A DNA stretch of 13,244 nt from an uncultured Porphyromonas sp. (GTDB lineage Bacteria > Bacteroidota > Bacteroidia > Bacteroidales > Porphyromonadaceae): assembly GCF_938046015.1 (NCBI RefSeq), contig NZ_CALIXW010000040.1:1-13244 (forward strand), written 5' to 3'. Both the position numbers and the translations under genes were made by a program. The notes under the pieces are model-generated. The model was not told the DNA's origin, did no database searches, and was given only the letters and a program-made list of their open reading frames with translations. Below are positions 6,649 through 13,244 of the stretch, in pieces. Within the stretch, counting starts at the first letter, position 1, and every line of letters begins with the position of its first letter.

Positions 6649-7593
6649 ATGAGTATTGATACTAAGAACGTAGCCATCTTTGCTGGCTCGGCATCGCTTG
6701 ACCTCGCGGCTAAGATCGCCGAGGGGCTCGGCATTAACCTCGGCGACATGCAGGTAGAGCACTTCGCCGACGGAGAGTTCTCTGTCTACTACAAGGACAG
6801 CATCCGTGGCAAGGATGTCTTCCTCGTGCAGTCGACCTACCCCTCCTCCGACAACCTGATGGAGCTGCTGCTGATGATCGACGCTGCTAAGCGCGCCTCG
6901 GCACACTACATCGCTGCCGTCATCCCCTACTTTGGCTGGGCCCGTCAGGATCGTAAGGACAAGCCTCGTGTATCGATCGGTGCTAAGCTCATCGCTGACC
7001 TGCTCAGCGTGGCTGGGGTGACGCGCCTCATCACGATGGACCTGCATGCCGATCAGATCCAGGGCTTCTTCAACGTGCCCGTCGACCACCTCTATGCCTC
7101 TACGGTCTTCGTCGACTATCTACGTAAGAGCTCGGACCTAGAGAATACGGTCATCGCTACGCCTGACGTCGGTGGTGCCAAGCGTGCTAACTCCTACGCG
7201 AAGTTCCTCGGGGTACCCATGGTGATCTGTCATAAGAGCCGTGCCAAGGCCAACGAAGTCGCCGAGATGACCATCATCGGTGAGGTCGAGGGCAAGGATG
7301 TGATCCTCGTAGACGACATCGTCGACACGGCTGGGACGATCTGTAAGGCTGCTGACCTGATGATCAAGAACGGAGCCCGCAGCGTCCGCGCTATCGCTAG
7401 CCATGCCGTGCTGAGCGATCCTGCTACGGAGCGTATCAATGCCTCTGCCCTGAAGGAGATCATCTTCACCGACTCCATCCCCTTGCGCAAGCACTCGGAC
7501 AAGATCCGCATCGTCTCTACGGCGAGCGTCTTCGCTGAGGCCATCAAGCGCGTGATCAACCACGAGTCGATCAGCATCCTCTACTCGCTCTAG
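6649..7593 (+). CDS. prs: Ribose-phosphate pyrophosphokinase (PRPP synthetase)
   Basis: This 314-residue cytosolic enzyme makes phosphoribosyl pyrophosphate from ribose 5-phosphate and ATP for purine, pyrimidine, histidine, tryptophan and NAD synthesis. The class I signature is complete: FADGEFSVYYKDSIRGKDVF (39-58), the ATP-side flexible loop YFGWARQDRKDKPR (94-107), DLHADQIQGFF (131-141) for metal and allosteric contacts, TPDVGGAKRA (171-180), and the PRPP loop VDDIVDTAGT (221-230). Length is typical. ATG 6649 opens directly with the family's usual N-terminal strand (NVAIFAGSASLDLA). The gene follows glgB after 48 bp with no visible promoter or terminator, so it may be co-transcribed, and it ends before a strong terminator at 7650-7687. 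No defect is seen. Confidence 0.97.
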   Translation: MSIDTKNVAIFAGSASLDLAAKIAEGLGINLGDMQVEHFADGEFSVYYKDSIRGKDVFLVQSTYPSSDNLMELLLMIDAAKRASAHYIAAVIPYFGWARQDRKDKPRVSIGAKLIADLLSVAGVTRLITMDLHADQIQGFFNVPVDHLYASTVFVDYLRKSSDLENTVIATPDVGGAKRANSYAKFLGVPMVICHKSRAKANEVAEMTIIGEVEGKDVILVDDIVDTAGTICKAADLMIKNGARSVRAIASHAVLSDPATERINASALKEIIFTDSIPLRKHSDKIRIVSTASVFAEAIKRVINHESISILYSL

Positions 7594-7649
7594 GCTTATT
7601 CCTGAGCGGCTAAGCCTGCCCTCTTGGTAAGGGCTAAGGATAAAAAGGG

Positions 7650-7687
7650 CGAGCCCCGAGGCATCCACTAGGATACCTCGGGGCTCG
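7650..7687. terminator. Bidirectional rho-independent terminator between prs and the Cys-rich gene
   Basis: A 17-bp stem pairs 7650-7666 (CGAGCCCCGAGG...) with 7671-7687, with one C/A mismatch and an ACTA loop. It is flanked on the right by CTTCTTTATAT and on the left by an A-rich stretch (GGATAAAAAGG), which becomes T-rich on the minus strand. It can therefore end transcripts from both converging genes: prs (plus) and the cysteine-rich protein gene (minus). Confidence 0.88.
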
Positions 7688-7724
7688 CTTCTTTATATCT
7701 AGGTGAGGCGCGGAGCGCTCGTGC

Positions 7725-8183
7725 TTACTTCTTATCGCACTTCTTGCCTGCCTTGTTGCACTGCTGAGCATTCTGCTTGTCGCACTTCTGCCCTTCCTTG
7801 CAGCACTGCTGGCCGTTCTGCTTGTCGCACTTCTGTGCATCCTTGCTGCACTGCTGGCCGTTCTGCTTGTCGCACTTCTGACCTTCCTTGCAGCACTTCT
7901 GGCCGTTCTGCTTGTCGCACTTCTGGCCATCCTTGCTGCACTGACCGCCCTTCTTGCAGCTAGCGTTCTGAGCCTTGGCAGCGTCCTGGCCGCAAGTGCA
8001 GGTCTTACCTTCCTTAGCGCAGGTACAAGCCTTAGCGCCCTCGGTGTGGCAAGCGCAACCCTTGCCCTTCTTGGTGTCGCAGCTCGCTTCCTTCTTGGTG
8101 GGCTCAGCCTTAGTAGGGCTTTGTGCATAGGCGCCGAGGCTGATGGTGAGGACGGCAGCGAGTGCCAATAGATACTTCTTCAT
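7725..8183 (-). CDS. Secreted cysteine-rich repeat protein, possible metal binder
   Basis: The 152-residue product starts at ATG 8183, where MKKYLLALAAVLTISLG begins a classic Sec signal peptide cleaved near AYA|Q (residue 20/21). An upstream in-frame ATG at 8249 would place 22 non-signal residues in front and is rejected. The mature ~130 residues contain 20 Cys and many Lys, with almost no hydrophobic residues. Residues 34-66 carry three CxC pairs (CAC, CTC, CTC), reminiscent of metallothioneins. From 82 onward, 15-residue units of the type C(C/S)K(E/D)GQKCDKQNGQ repeat four times plus a partial fifth. I recognise no named family. A periplasmic or surface role in binding metal ions or in thiol chemistry is inference from composition. 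It is a single-gene unit converging on prs with a shared terminator. Confidence 0.8.
   Translation of the reverse strand: MKKYLLALAAVLTISLGAYAQSPTKAEPTKKEASCDTKKGKGCACHTEGAKACTCAKEGKTCTCGQDAAKAQNASCKKGGQCSKDGQKCDKQNGQKCCKEGQKCDKQNGQQCSKDAQKCDKQNGQQCCKEGQKCDKQNAQQCNKAGKKCDKK
7728..7940 (-). repeat. 45-bp coding tandem repeats (90-bp higher-order unit)
   Basis: Codons 82-141 of the Cys-rich gene form four 45-bp units and codons 142-152 a partial fifth. Units alternate between a CSKD type and a CCKE type, so the true repeat is a 90-bp pair. Blocks coding for QKCDKQNGQ are nearly identical at DNA level. The repeat length is a multiple of three, so gain or loss of units would change protein length without breaking the frame. 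Confidence 0.85.
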
Positions 8184-8333
8184 CTCTGTAGGTGATGTTT
8201 GTGAGGTTAGATATTGTGTTACTTTGGGCGCTCGCAGGACCCAGACCAAGCCTTAGCCTTGCTGGGCGTCCGTATGAGATAACGCTCTAGGCGGGCATTT
8301 AGTTCACTCCTACCTCTATTTCCCCTAATCTTA

Positions 8334-8348
8334 TCGCAAACCTTGCGA
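8334..8348. promoter_or_regulatory. Palindrome TCGCAA-ACC-TTGCGA upstream of the Cys-rich gene
   Basis: Two perfect 6-bp arms surround a 3-bp centre, about 150 bp upstream of the Cys-rich protein start. It is a plausible site for a dimeric regulator, but no regulator is identified and a short palindrome can occur by chance. Confidence 0.25.
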
Positions 8349-8361
8349 AGTGCTGCTAAGC

Positions 8362-8397
8362 GCTCGGCCTAGATCTAGCCCAAATCTAGGCCTGAGC
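8362..8397 (-). promoter_or_regulatory. Long inverted repeat overlapping a -7-like element
   Basis: GGCCTAGAT (8366-8374) pairs perfectly with ATCTAGGCC (8384-8392) around a 9-base loop. GCTC and GAGC extend the stem past one unpaired base. Read on the minus strand, 8388-8381 is TAGATTTG, a full match to the Bacteroidetes -7 consensus TAnnTTTG, directed toward the Cys-rich gene with a leader of about 190 nt. A -33 element is not evident. The hairpin and promoter readings may be alternatives: there is no T-tract, so it is not a typical terminator. Confidence 0.35.
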
Positions 8398-8454
8398 TAA
8401 GGTGGCAGTCTCGCCCGCACCTCCATAGTCTCACGCGGAGCAGGGACAAAGAGA

Positions 8455-8482
8455 AAGCCACGCCTCGGGAGAGACGTGGCTT
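8455..8482 (-). terminator. Terminator of the gyrA-tprA transcript
   Basis: AAGCCACG (8455-8462) pairs with CGTGGCTT (8475-8482) around a 12-base loop. On the minus strand the stem is followed by TTCTCTTTG, a T-rich run. It lies about 65 bp past the TPR gene stop codon and suits termination of the minus-strand operon. Confidence 0.7.
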
Positions 8483-8546
8483 CCAGCCCTGAGGGGCAGG
8501 GCTCGACCCTGTTCTGCGCCGAGTCGAGTCCGCTCAGATCAGGTGT

Positions 8547-9887
8547 TTACTTGCGCTTAGCGGCCTTCTTGGCGGGAGCAGCCTTCTTAACGGGCTGTGC
8601 TGGAGCTTCAGCTGCCTTAGCCTCAGCGGCAGGCTTGGAGAAGTCGATGGACTCGATGAGTGCCGTGAGGTCACCCAGCTTGGGCTCACCTACCTCGAGC
8701 GTACCGTTGTCGACCGCAGCCTTCTTGTCCTCCTGCTTCTGCTGGTAGTAGACGCTACCGAGAAGCCCCTTGACATTGTCGGGCATCGTCTTGTAGGCGA
8801 TCTCCAGAGCAGGGATAGCTGCCTTGAGGAGGTCGTCGGCTACCTTAGCCTCAGCCTGGGTGATGTTGGGGTTCTCGTACATCTTAGCCGCAGCGTTGTA
8901 GAGGGCCTGACCGAGGTAGAGGTTCGCATTGCCGTCAGCGGGGTTAGCCAGGGCGCTCTTGTAGTACCAGCCGAGGGCCTTCTTCAGGTCGGTGCGCTCG
9001 TAGTAGTTACCCATCATGAGCAGCGCCATAGCGTCCTTGGGATTGGCAGCCAGCTTGCTCTCGAGGTACTTCATAGCCTCCTCGCCCTTGTTCTGATTCT
9101 GATAGATGGTGACGATGTTGGCCACGAAGAAGGGGATCTCAGGTGCGAGCTTGTCCCCCTCGATCAGCACGGGGATAGCGCCGAGGCTGTCCTTAGCATT
9201 GAGGTAGGAGGCAGCTACCATCTGCAGGAGCTCCTTCTTATTGGTCGCGATGTCGCCGTACTTCTTGTAGAGCTCGACCGTCGTGGGATGCTCCCCTGCG
9301 GTGTAGGCCGAGGCGATGGCGTAGTAGGCGATGTTCATCGCGTTGGAGTCAATAGCTGCTACATCTTTGTCCTCAGCGAAGAGGGGCGAGCGCTTGACTT
9401 CGAGGAACTTGCCGAAGGCGTCCGCAGCGTGTGCGTAGTCCTTCTTCTCGAAGTAGTAGGAGCCAGCGTTGATGAGCTGCTGGTAGTCGGTGTGGAGGGC
9501 TTCCTTAGCCTTCTTGACGTACTTCAGCGACACCTTACCCTTATCGTCGGGCTGGCTCTCGAGCTGGTAGAGCTGCATCCACGCGGGGACGACAGCGACC
9601 AGGGCGGTGAACATAGGTGCCTGGTCGGCCTCCTTGTTCAGCAGCGTCTTCTTCTGCTCAGCGGTGAAGTGCTCACGCTCGATGAGACCAGCGACGTACC
9701 AGGTATAGGGGTCGTTCTTCGTCTCATCGTTAGCCAGAGCCTCCTTGATGAGGCGGCGTGCTTCGGCGAAGTCCGCCTTATCACCAGCGCCAGCGATCTT
9801 CTCCGCTGCCTTGACATTGGCCACCTGAGCATAAGCTCCTGCTGCGCTCATCAGACCGAGAGCTACAGCGCACAGTAGTTTCTTCAT
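8547..9887 (-). CDS. tprA: Periplasmic TPR-repeat protein (TprA-like)
   Basis: The 446-residue product starts at ATG 9887 with a Sec signal peptide (MKKLLCAVALGLMSAAGAYA, cleaved before Gln21; no lipobox). The body is almost wholly helical, with tetratricopeptide repeats. The clearest are a segment ending YFEKKDYAHAADAFGKFLEV, one around GEEAMKYLESKLAANPKDAM, and one at DLKKALGWYYKSALANPADG, each with the small/aromatic residue spacing of TPRs. The tail (about 415-446) is Ala/Lys/Pro-rich and ends KKAAPAKKAAKRK. TPR domains are protein-protein scaffolds. In P. gingivalis I recall a TPR gene directly after gyrA (PG1385, tprA) linked to virulence; the symbol is given by that context and is not proven. 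It lies 30 nt downstream of gyrA, so the two are probably co-transcribed. The partner proteins are unknown. Confidence 0.85.
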   Translation of the reverse strand: MKKLLCAVALGLMSAAGAYAQVANVKAAEKIAGAGDKADFAEARRLIKEALANDETKNDPYTWYVAGLIEREHFTAEQKKTLLNKEADQAPMFTALVAVVPAWMQLYQLESQPDDKGKVSLKYVKKAKEALHTDYQQLINAGSYYFEKKDYAHAADAFGKFLEVKRSPLFAEDKDVAAIDSNAMNIAYYAIASAYTAGEHPTTVELYKKYGDIATNKKELLQMVAASYLNAKDSLGAIPVLIEGDKLAPEIPFFVANIVTIYQNQNKGEEAMKYLESKLAANPKDAMALLMMGNYYERTDLKKALGWYYKSALANPADGNANLYLGQALYNAAAKMYENPNITQAEAKVADDLLKAAIPALEIAYKTMPDNVKGLLGSVYYQQKQEDKKAAVDNGTLEVGEPKLGDLTALIESIDFSKPAAEAKAAEAPAQPVKKAAPAKKAAKRK

Positions 9888-9917
9888 TGTGGTTTCTCTT
9901 TAATGATAGTGTGATGT

Positions 9918-12533
9918 TTACTTATTGAGGTCTTCGTCCATAGCTCTGTCGAGCAGCTCCTGGGGGAGCTGGTCCTGAGTGGCTGAGCCCTCAGCGAGCT
10001 CGGGGGCTACGGACGTAGCTGTTGGGTCTAGTTCCTCAGAGAGCTCAGGCTCGTCCTCCTCGGTCAGCACGCGGCAGACAGAGGCGATCTCGTCGCCACG
10101 CTTCTTGAGGTCGATGATGCGTACCCCCTGGGTAGCGCGTCCCTGCACGCTGATGTCGCGGGCATGGACGCGGATGGTGATGCCGCTGCGGTTGATGATC
10201 ATCAGGTCGTGCTCATCGGTGATGGCGCTGAAGGCTACCAGCTCACCCGTCTTGTCGGTGATGTTGAGCGTCTTGACGCCCTTGGTGCCGCGGTTGGTCT
10301 TGCGGTAGTCCTCGACGAGGGAGCGCTTGCCATAGCCCTGCTCGCTGACCACGAGGATGGTCTCCTCGGTGTCGGCCTCGACGGCGAGCATCCCGACGAC
10401 CTCGTCGCGGCCGTCCTCGTCGAGCGTCATACCACGCACGCCCATAGCATTACGCCCAGTGGCACGTACGGCATCCTCGGCGAAGCGCACGGCGCGGCCG
10501 TTGCGATTGGCGATGAGCACCTCCTTGCGCCCGTTGGTCAGCGCGACATCCACCAGCTGGTCGCCCTCGGCGAGGTTGATGGCGATGATCCCGTTGGCAC
10601 GGGGGCGGGAGTAAGCCTCCAGCAGGGTCTTCTTGATGACCCCGCGCTTGGTGCAGAAGAGCAGGTAGTGCGAGCTGACGAAGTCCTGATCCTTTGTCAG
10701 GTTCTTGACGCGGATGAAGGCATTGACGCGGTCCCCAGGCTCGAAGTTGAGGAGGTTCTGCAGGGCACGGCCCTTGGCGTTCTTCGCCCCCTCGGGGATC
10801 TCGTAGACCTTGAGCCAGTAGCAGCGGCCCATCTGCGTGAAGAGCAGCATCGTGGCATGCATCGAGGCCGAGTAGATGTACTCGATGAAGTCCTCGTCGC
10901 GCGTGTCGCTGCCCTTGGCACCAACCCCGCCGCGCGCCTGGGAGCGGAATTCGCTCAGCGGCGTACGCTTGATATAGCCGTGGTGCGAGATGGTGATGAT
11001 CATCTCGTCGTCGGCGTAGAAGTCCTCGGGATTGAATTCCTCAGCTGCGTAGATGATCTCGCTGCGACGCTCATCGGCGTACTTCTCCTTGATATCCAGC
11101 AGCTCCTCACGGATGAGGGCGGCACGCAGCTCCTTGTCGGCGAGGAGTGCCTTGAGGTGCGCGATCTCCTTGACCAGCGCCTCGTACTCGGCACGCAGCT
11201 TGTCACGCTCGAGGCCGGTGAGGGCACGCAGACGCATATCTACGATAGCGCGTGCCTGCAGGAGCGAGAGGTTGAAGCGCGCCATCAGCTGCTCGATGGC
11301 CTCCTGGGGCTCGCTAGCGGCGCGGATGATGCGGATGACCTCGTCGATATTGTCTACGGCGATGATCAGCCCCTCGAGGATGTGGACGCGCTCCTCGGCC
11401 TTACGCAGGTCGTACTGCGTACGGCGGTAGACGACGTCGTGGCGGTGCTCGATGAAGTGATGGATCAGGTCGCGTAGGTTCAGTAGCTGGGGGCGACCCT
11501 GTCGGTCCTCGGGGCGCTGCTTGACCAGCGCGATGTTGTTGACGCTGAAGGAGCTCTGCAGCGCCGTCATCTTGTAGAGCTTGTTGAGGACGACGCCCGA
11601 GTTGGCATCGCGCTTGACGTCGATGACAATGCGTATGCCCTTGCGGTTCGACTCGTCGGCAATCCCCGAGATGCCGTCCAGCTTCTTGTCATTGATCAGG
11701 TCGGCGATGCTCTTGACGAGCTCGGACTTATTGACCTGGTAGGGGATCTCGGTGACGATGATGCGCTCGTGATTGTTGTGCACCTCGATCTCGCAGCGGC
11801 TGCGGATGATGATGCGACCACGGCCGGTCTCGAAGGCCTCACGTACCCCAGCATAGCCGTAGATGAAGCCTCCCGTCGGGAAGTCGGGGGCCTTGATGTA
11901 GTTCATCAGGCCAGCCACGTCGATCTCGCCCTTGCTGTCGATATAGGCGACGCAGGCGTCGATGGACTCGCCGAGGTTGTGCGGAGCCATATTGGTGGCC
12001 ATACCTACGGCGATCCCTGCCGAGCCATTGACCAGGAGGTTGGGGAAGCGCGCGGGCAGTACCGTGGGCTCCGTCGTGGAGTCGTCGAAGTTATTCTGGA
12101 AGTCTACCGTATCCTTCTCGATGTCGCGCAGCATCTCGCTGGCGAGCTTATTCAGGCGCGACTCGGTGTAACGCATAGCAGCGGGCGAGTCCCCGTCGAT
12201 GGAGCCGAAGTTACCCTGTCCCTGGACGAGGGGGTAGCGGAGGTTCCACGGCTGAGCCAGGCGTACCAGCGTCCCATAGATGGAGGAGTCCCCGTGGGGG
12301 TGATAGTACTTCATCACCTGCCCGACGGCGCTGGCGCACTTACGCGTAGGCTTGTCGTAGGTATTCCCGTCTTCATTCATTGCATAGAGCACACGACGAT
12401 GTACGGGCTTGAAGCCGTCACGCACATCAGGCAGAGCACGGGAGACGATGACCGACATAGAGTAGTCTATGTAGGCCGACTTCATCTCGTCCTCGATCGT
12501 GATATCTATGATCCTATCTTCGCGATCCTGCAT
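9918..12533 (-). CDS. gyrA: DNA gyrase subunit A
   Basis: The 871-residue subunit of the type II topoisomerase cuts and rejoins DNA while GyrB hydrolyses ATP, introducing negative supercoils. It begins MQDREDRIIDITIEDEMKSA. Numbering equals E. coli: RDGFKPVHRR (38-47), HPHGDSSIYG (78-87) and the catalytic Tyr122 in AAMRYTE. The coiled-coil gate region spans about 365-480, and the C-terminal beta-pinwheel starts near 495. In the quinolone region, Ser83 is wild-type-like but position 87, usually Asp or Glu, is Gly. The GyrA box reads QARGGVG (532-538) rather than QRRGGKG. An acidic tail (about 825-871) follows the pinwheel. Length is at the upper end of normal. It is the first gene of a minus-strand operon with tprA; no clear -7 element is seen in the ~150 bp upstream. 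Confidence 0.97.
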   Translation of the reverse strand: MQDREDRIIDITIEDEMKSAYIDYSMSVIVSRALPDVRDGFKPVHRRVLYAMNEDGNTYDKPTRKCASAVGQVMKYYHPHGDSSIYGTLVRLAQPWNLRYPLVQGQGNFGSIDGDSPAAMRYTESRLNKLASEMLRDIEKDTVDFQNNFDDSTTEPTVLPARFPNLLVNGSAGIAVGMATNMAPHNLGESIDACVAYIDSKGEIDVAGLMNYIKAPDFPTGGFIYGYAGVREAFETGRGRIIIRSRCEIEVHNNHERIIVTEIPYQVNKSELVKSIADLINDKKLDGISGIADESNRKGIRIVIDVKRDANSGVVLNKLYKMTALQSSFSVNNIALVKQRPEDRQGRPQLLNLRDLIHHFIEHRHDVVYRRTQYDLRKAEERVHILEGLIIAVDNIDEVIRIIRAASEPQEAIEQLMARFNLSLLQARAIVDMRLRALTGLERDKLRAEYEALVKEIAHLKALLADKELRAALIREELLDIKEKYADERRSEIIYAAEEFNPEDFYADDEMIITISHHGYIKRTPLSEFRSQARGGVGAKGSDTRDEDFIEYIYSASMHATMLLFTQMGRCYWLKVYEIPEGAKNAKGRALQNLLNFEPGDRVNAFIRVKNLTKDQDFVSSHYLLFCTKRGVIKKTLLEAYSRPRANGIIAINLAEGDQLVDVALTNGRKEVLIANRNGRAVRFAEDAVRATGRNAMGVRGMTLDEDGRDEVVGMLAVEADTEETILVVSEQGYGKRSLVEDYRKTNRGTKGVKTLNITDKTGELVAFSAITDEHDLMIINRSGITIRVHARDISVQGRATQGVRIIDLKKRGDEIASVCRVLTEEDEPELSEELDPTATSVAPELAEGSATQDQLPQELLDRAMDEDLNK

Positions 12534-12540
12534 GCTTAAT

Positions 12541-12687
12541 CTTAATACCTTATTATAATAGCTATCAGTGCAAAGCCCTCTAAAGCTCTACACTACCAAG
12601 GCTCTAAATTACGAAAAAAGCCGCAGCCCCCCAAATCCTCCGCTCCGAGGCTCCCCGCCCCGCTCCCCCTCCCCTGAGGGCGCTCCC
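12541..12687. other. gyrA upstream region, no gene
   Basis: The first ~75 bp next to gyrA are AT-rich (TTATTATAATAGC) and presumably carry its promoter, though no TAnnTTTG match is present on the minus strand. From about 12625 the plus strand becomes a C-rich pyrimidine tract (runs of CCCC and CTCCCC to about 12675). No RNA gene or coding frame with family character is visible. Confidence 0.4.
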
Positions 12688-12791
12688 GAGGGATAGCCCT
12701 TAGCCTCGCTGAGGGATATCCCTCACCCCCGCTGACCGATATCCCTCAGCCGCCCGACTGACGTCTCTCGAGGAGCTGACTGATACCCCTC
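12688..12791. repeat. Five-unit array of a palindromic 14-bp core every 22-23 bp
   Basis: Cores begin at 12688 (GAGGGATAGCCCTT), 12711 (GAGGGATATCCCTC), 12734 (GACCGATATCCCTC), 12756 (GACTGACGTCTCTC) and 12778 (GACTGATACCCCTC), so spacing is 23, 23, 22 and 22 bp. The second copy is a perfect palindrome, extending to 16 bp (TGAGGGATATCCCTCA, 12710-12725). Most copies are preceded by GCT or a close variant. The array lies between the divergent gyrA and uvrC genes and does not code for protein. An operator array or a repetitive intergenic element are both possible. Confidence 0.75.
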
Positions 12792-12863
12792 GCCGCACCC
12801 CTGCGCTAGGCAGGCGGGCGGTCAAGTAATCCACGCCATCAGCCCCCACCCTACTGACGTGCA

Positions 12864-12880
12864 CCTCCTGAGGCAGGAGG
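12864..12880. repeat. Small inverted repeat before the uvrC promoter
   Basis: CCTCCT (12864-12869) and AGGAGG (12875-12880) flank GAGGC, ending 10 bp before the uvrC -7 element, so it lies in the promoter's upstream part. It could be a regulator site or chance. Confidence 0.3.
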
Positions 12881-12890
12881 GAAGAATTCG

Positions 12891-12898
12891 TACCTTTG
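12891..12898 (+). promoter_or_regulatory. Bacteroidetes -7 promoter element for uvrC
   Basis: TACCTTTG matches the TAnnTTTG consensus exactly and is followed by CAGCAG. It lies 43 bp before the uvrC ATG, giving a leader of about 35 nt. The -33 TTTG is not recognisable, so the region may need an activator or use a weak upstream element. Confidence 0.6.
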
Positions 12899-12940
12899 CA
12901 GCAGTATCCCCACACCTCCACGCCCTAGGACGCTACCCGC

Positions 12941-13244
12941 ATGACGCTCGACGAACTACGTAAGATCCTCCCCACCCTCCCCGAATCCCCTGGCTGCTAT
13001 CTGTACAGAGGTAGCGAGGGGCAGATCATCTATGTGGGCAAGGCGAAGAACCTACGCCGACGCGTCAGCAGCTACTTCCAGCGCGAGGTGCAGAGTGCCA
13101 AGACACGCCTCCTGGTGCGTCAGATACGCAGCATAGAGTACGTCGTCGTGGGTAGCGAGGCCGAGGCCCTCATCCTTGAAAACTCGCTGATCAAGGAGCA
13201 CCAGCCCCGCTACAACATCCTCCTCAAGGACGACAAGACCTACC
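12941..13244 (+). CDS. uvrC: Excinuclease ABC subunit C (N-terminal part)
   Basis: The frame starts at ATG 12941 and is open to the right edge (101 codons). The product carries the N-terminal GIY-YIG nuclease domain of UvrC: PESPGCYLYR (14-23), IIYVGKAKNLRRRVSSYF (29-46) with the catalytic-domain Tyr and Arg residues, and EALILENSLIKEHQPRYN (77-94). The segment ends LLKDDKTY, which is near universal in UvrC. In nucleotide excision repair UvrC is recruited by UvrB and cuts on both sides of a DNA lesion; this domain makes the 3' cut. It is transcribed away from gyrA, with its own promoter at 12891 and no obvious Shine-Dalgarno sequence. The remaining ~500 residues lie outside. Confidence 0.95.
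   Translation, partial: MTLDELRKILPTLPESPGCYLYRGSEGQIIYVGKAKNLRRRVSSYFQREVQSAKTRLLVRQIRSIEYVVVGSEAEALILENSLIKEHQPRYNILLKDDKTY

Noticed and set aside
7634..8249. Overlapping long open frames in all phases across the Cys-rich gene, and an upstream ATG at 8249 for the gene itself
   Set aside because: The 45-bp repeat keeps every frame free of stops, and only the 7725-8183 frame has a signal peptide. Starting at 8249 would bury the signal peptide behind 22 unrelated residues.
10164..11477. 437-codon plus-strand open frame inside gyrA
   Set aside because: It is antisense to a fully conserved gyrA, with Asp/Val/Leu-rich shadow composition caused by GC-rich codons; no family features.
12688..12791. 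CRISPR array
   Set aside because: The regular 22-23 bp spacing suggested it, but units are degenerate, palindromic and leave only ~9 bp between cores, with no cas genes.
12700..12921. 73-codon minus-strand open frame between gyrA and uvrC
   Set aside because: It is a translation of the palindromic repeat array; the protein has no family character and no ribosome site.

Overview
The window looks like the chromosome of a Porphyromonas-like member of the Bacteroidetes. The evidence is the gyrA gene followed directly by a secreted TPR-protein gene (a pairing I recall from P. gingivalis), a eukaryotic-type glycogen branching enzyme, mostly weak ribosome binding sites, and two intergenic matches to the Bacteroidetes -7 promoter element TAnnTTTG. 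By eye the housekeeping part is GC-rich, while the first ~1.6 kb is clearly more AT-rich. The genus is an inference; nothing here fixes the species.

Positions 1-2240 are an accessory region. All its genes are on the minus strand: the start of a signal-peptide/lipoprotein gene running off the left edge, then three small AT-rich ORFs, one of which resembles the YezG/DUF600 immunity family. Just upstream of them lie the remains of an AbiEi/AbiEii type IV toxin-antitoxin pair. The antitoxin is reduced to its N-terminal winged-helix part with stops and a frameshift, and the toxin is cut off at its nucleotidyltransferase active site. A further ~350 bases hold only weak coding-like remnants.

Positions 2172-7690 run on the plus strand with short gaps and could form one transcript: a promoter candidate, a CPA2/CHX-type cation:proton antiporter with a cytosolic tail, glgB, and prs, closed by a strong bidirectional terminator. 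The glgB frame is broken by a 37-bp imperfect tandem duplication; taking out 37 bp restores one 672-residue frame exactly.

Positions 7725-12533 are on the minus strand: a secreted cysteine-rich protein built from 15-residue repeats, then a gyrA-tprA operon ending in its own hairpin terminator. GyrA carries Gly at the position equivalent to E. coli Asp87. The ~400-bp gap between divergent gyrA and uvrC contains five copies of a palindromic 14-bp core spaced every 22-23 bp, followed by a good Bacteroidetes promoter element for uvrC, which runs off the right edge.

The most notable items are the eroded AbiE locus beside candidate orphan immunity genes, the Cys-rich repeat protein, the glgB duplication, and the palindromic array between gyrA and uvrC. 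I do not see a complete new multi-gene defence system.
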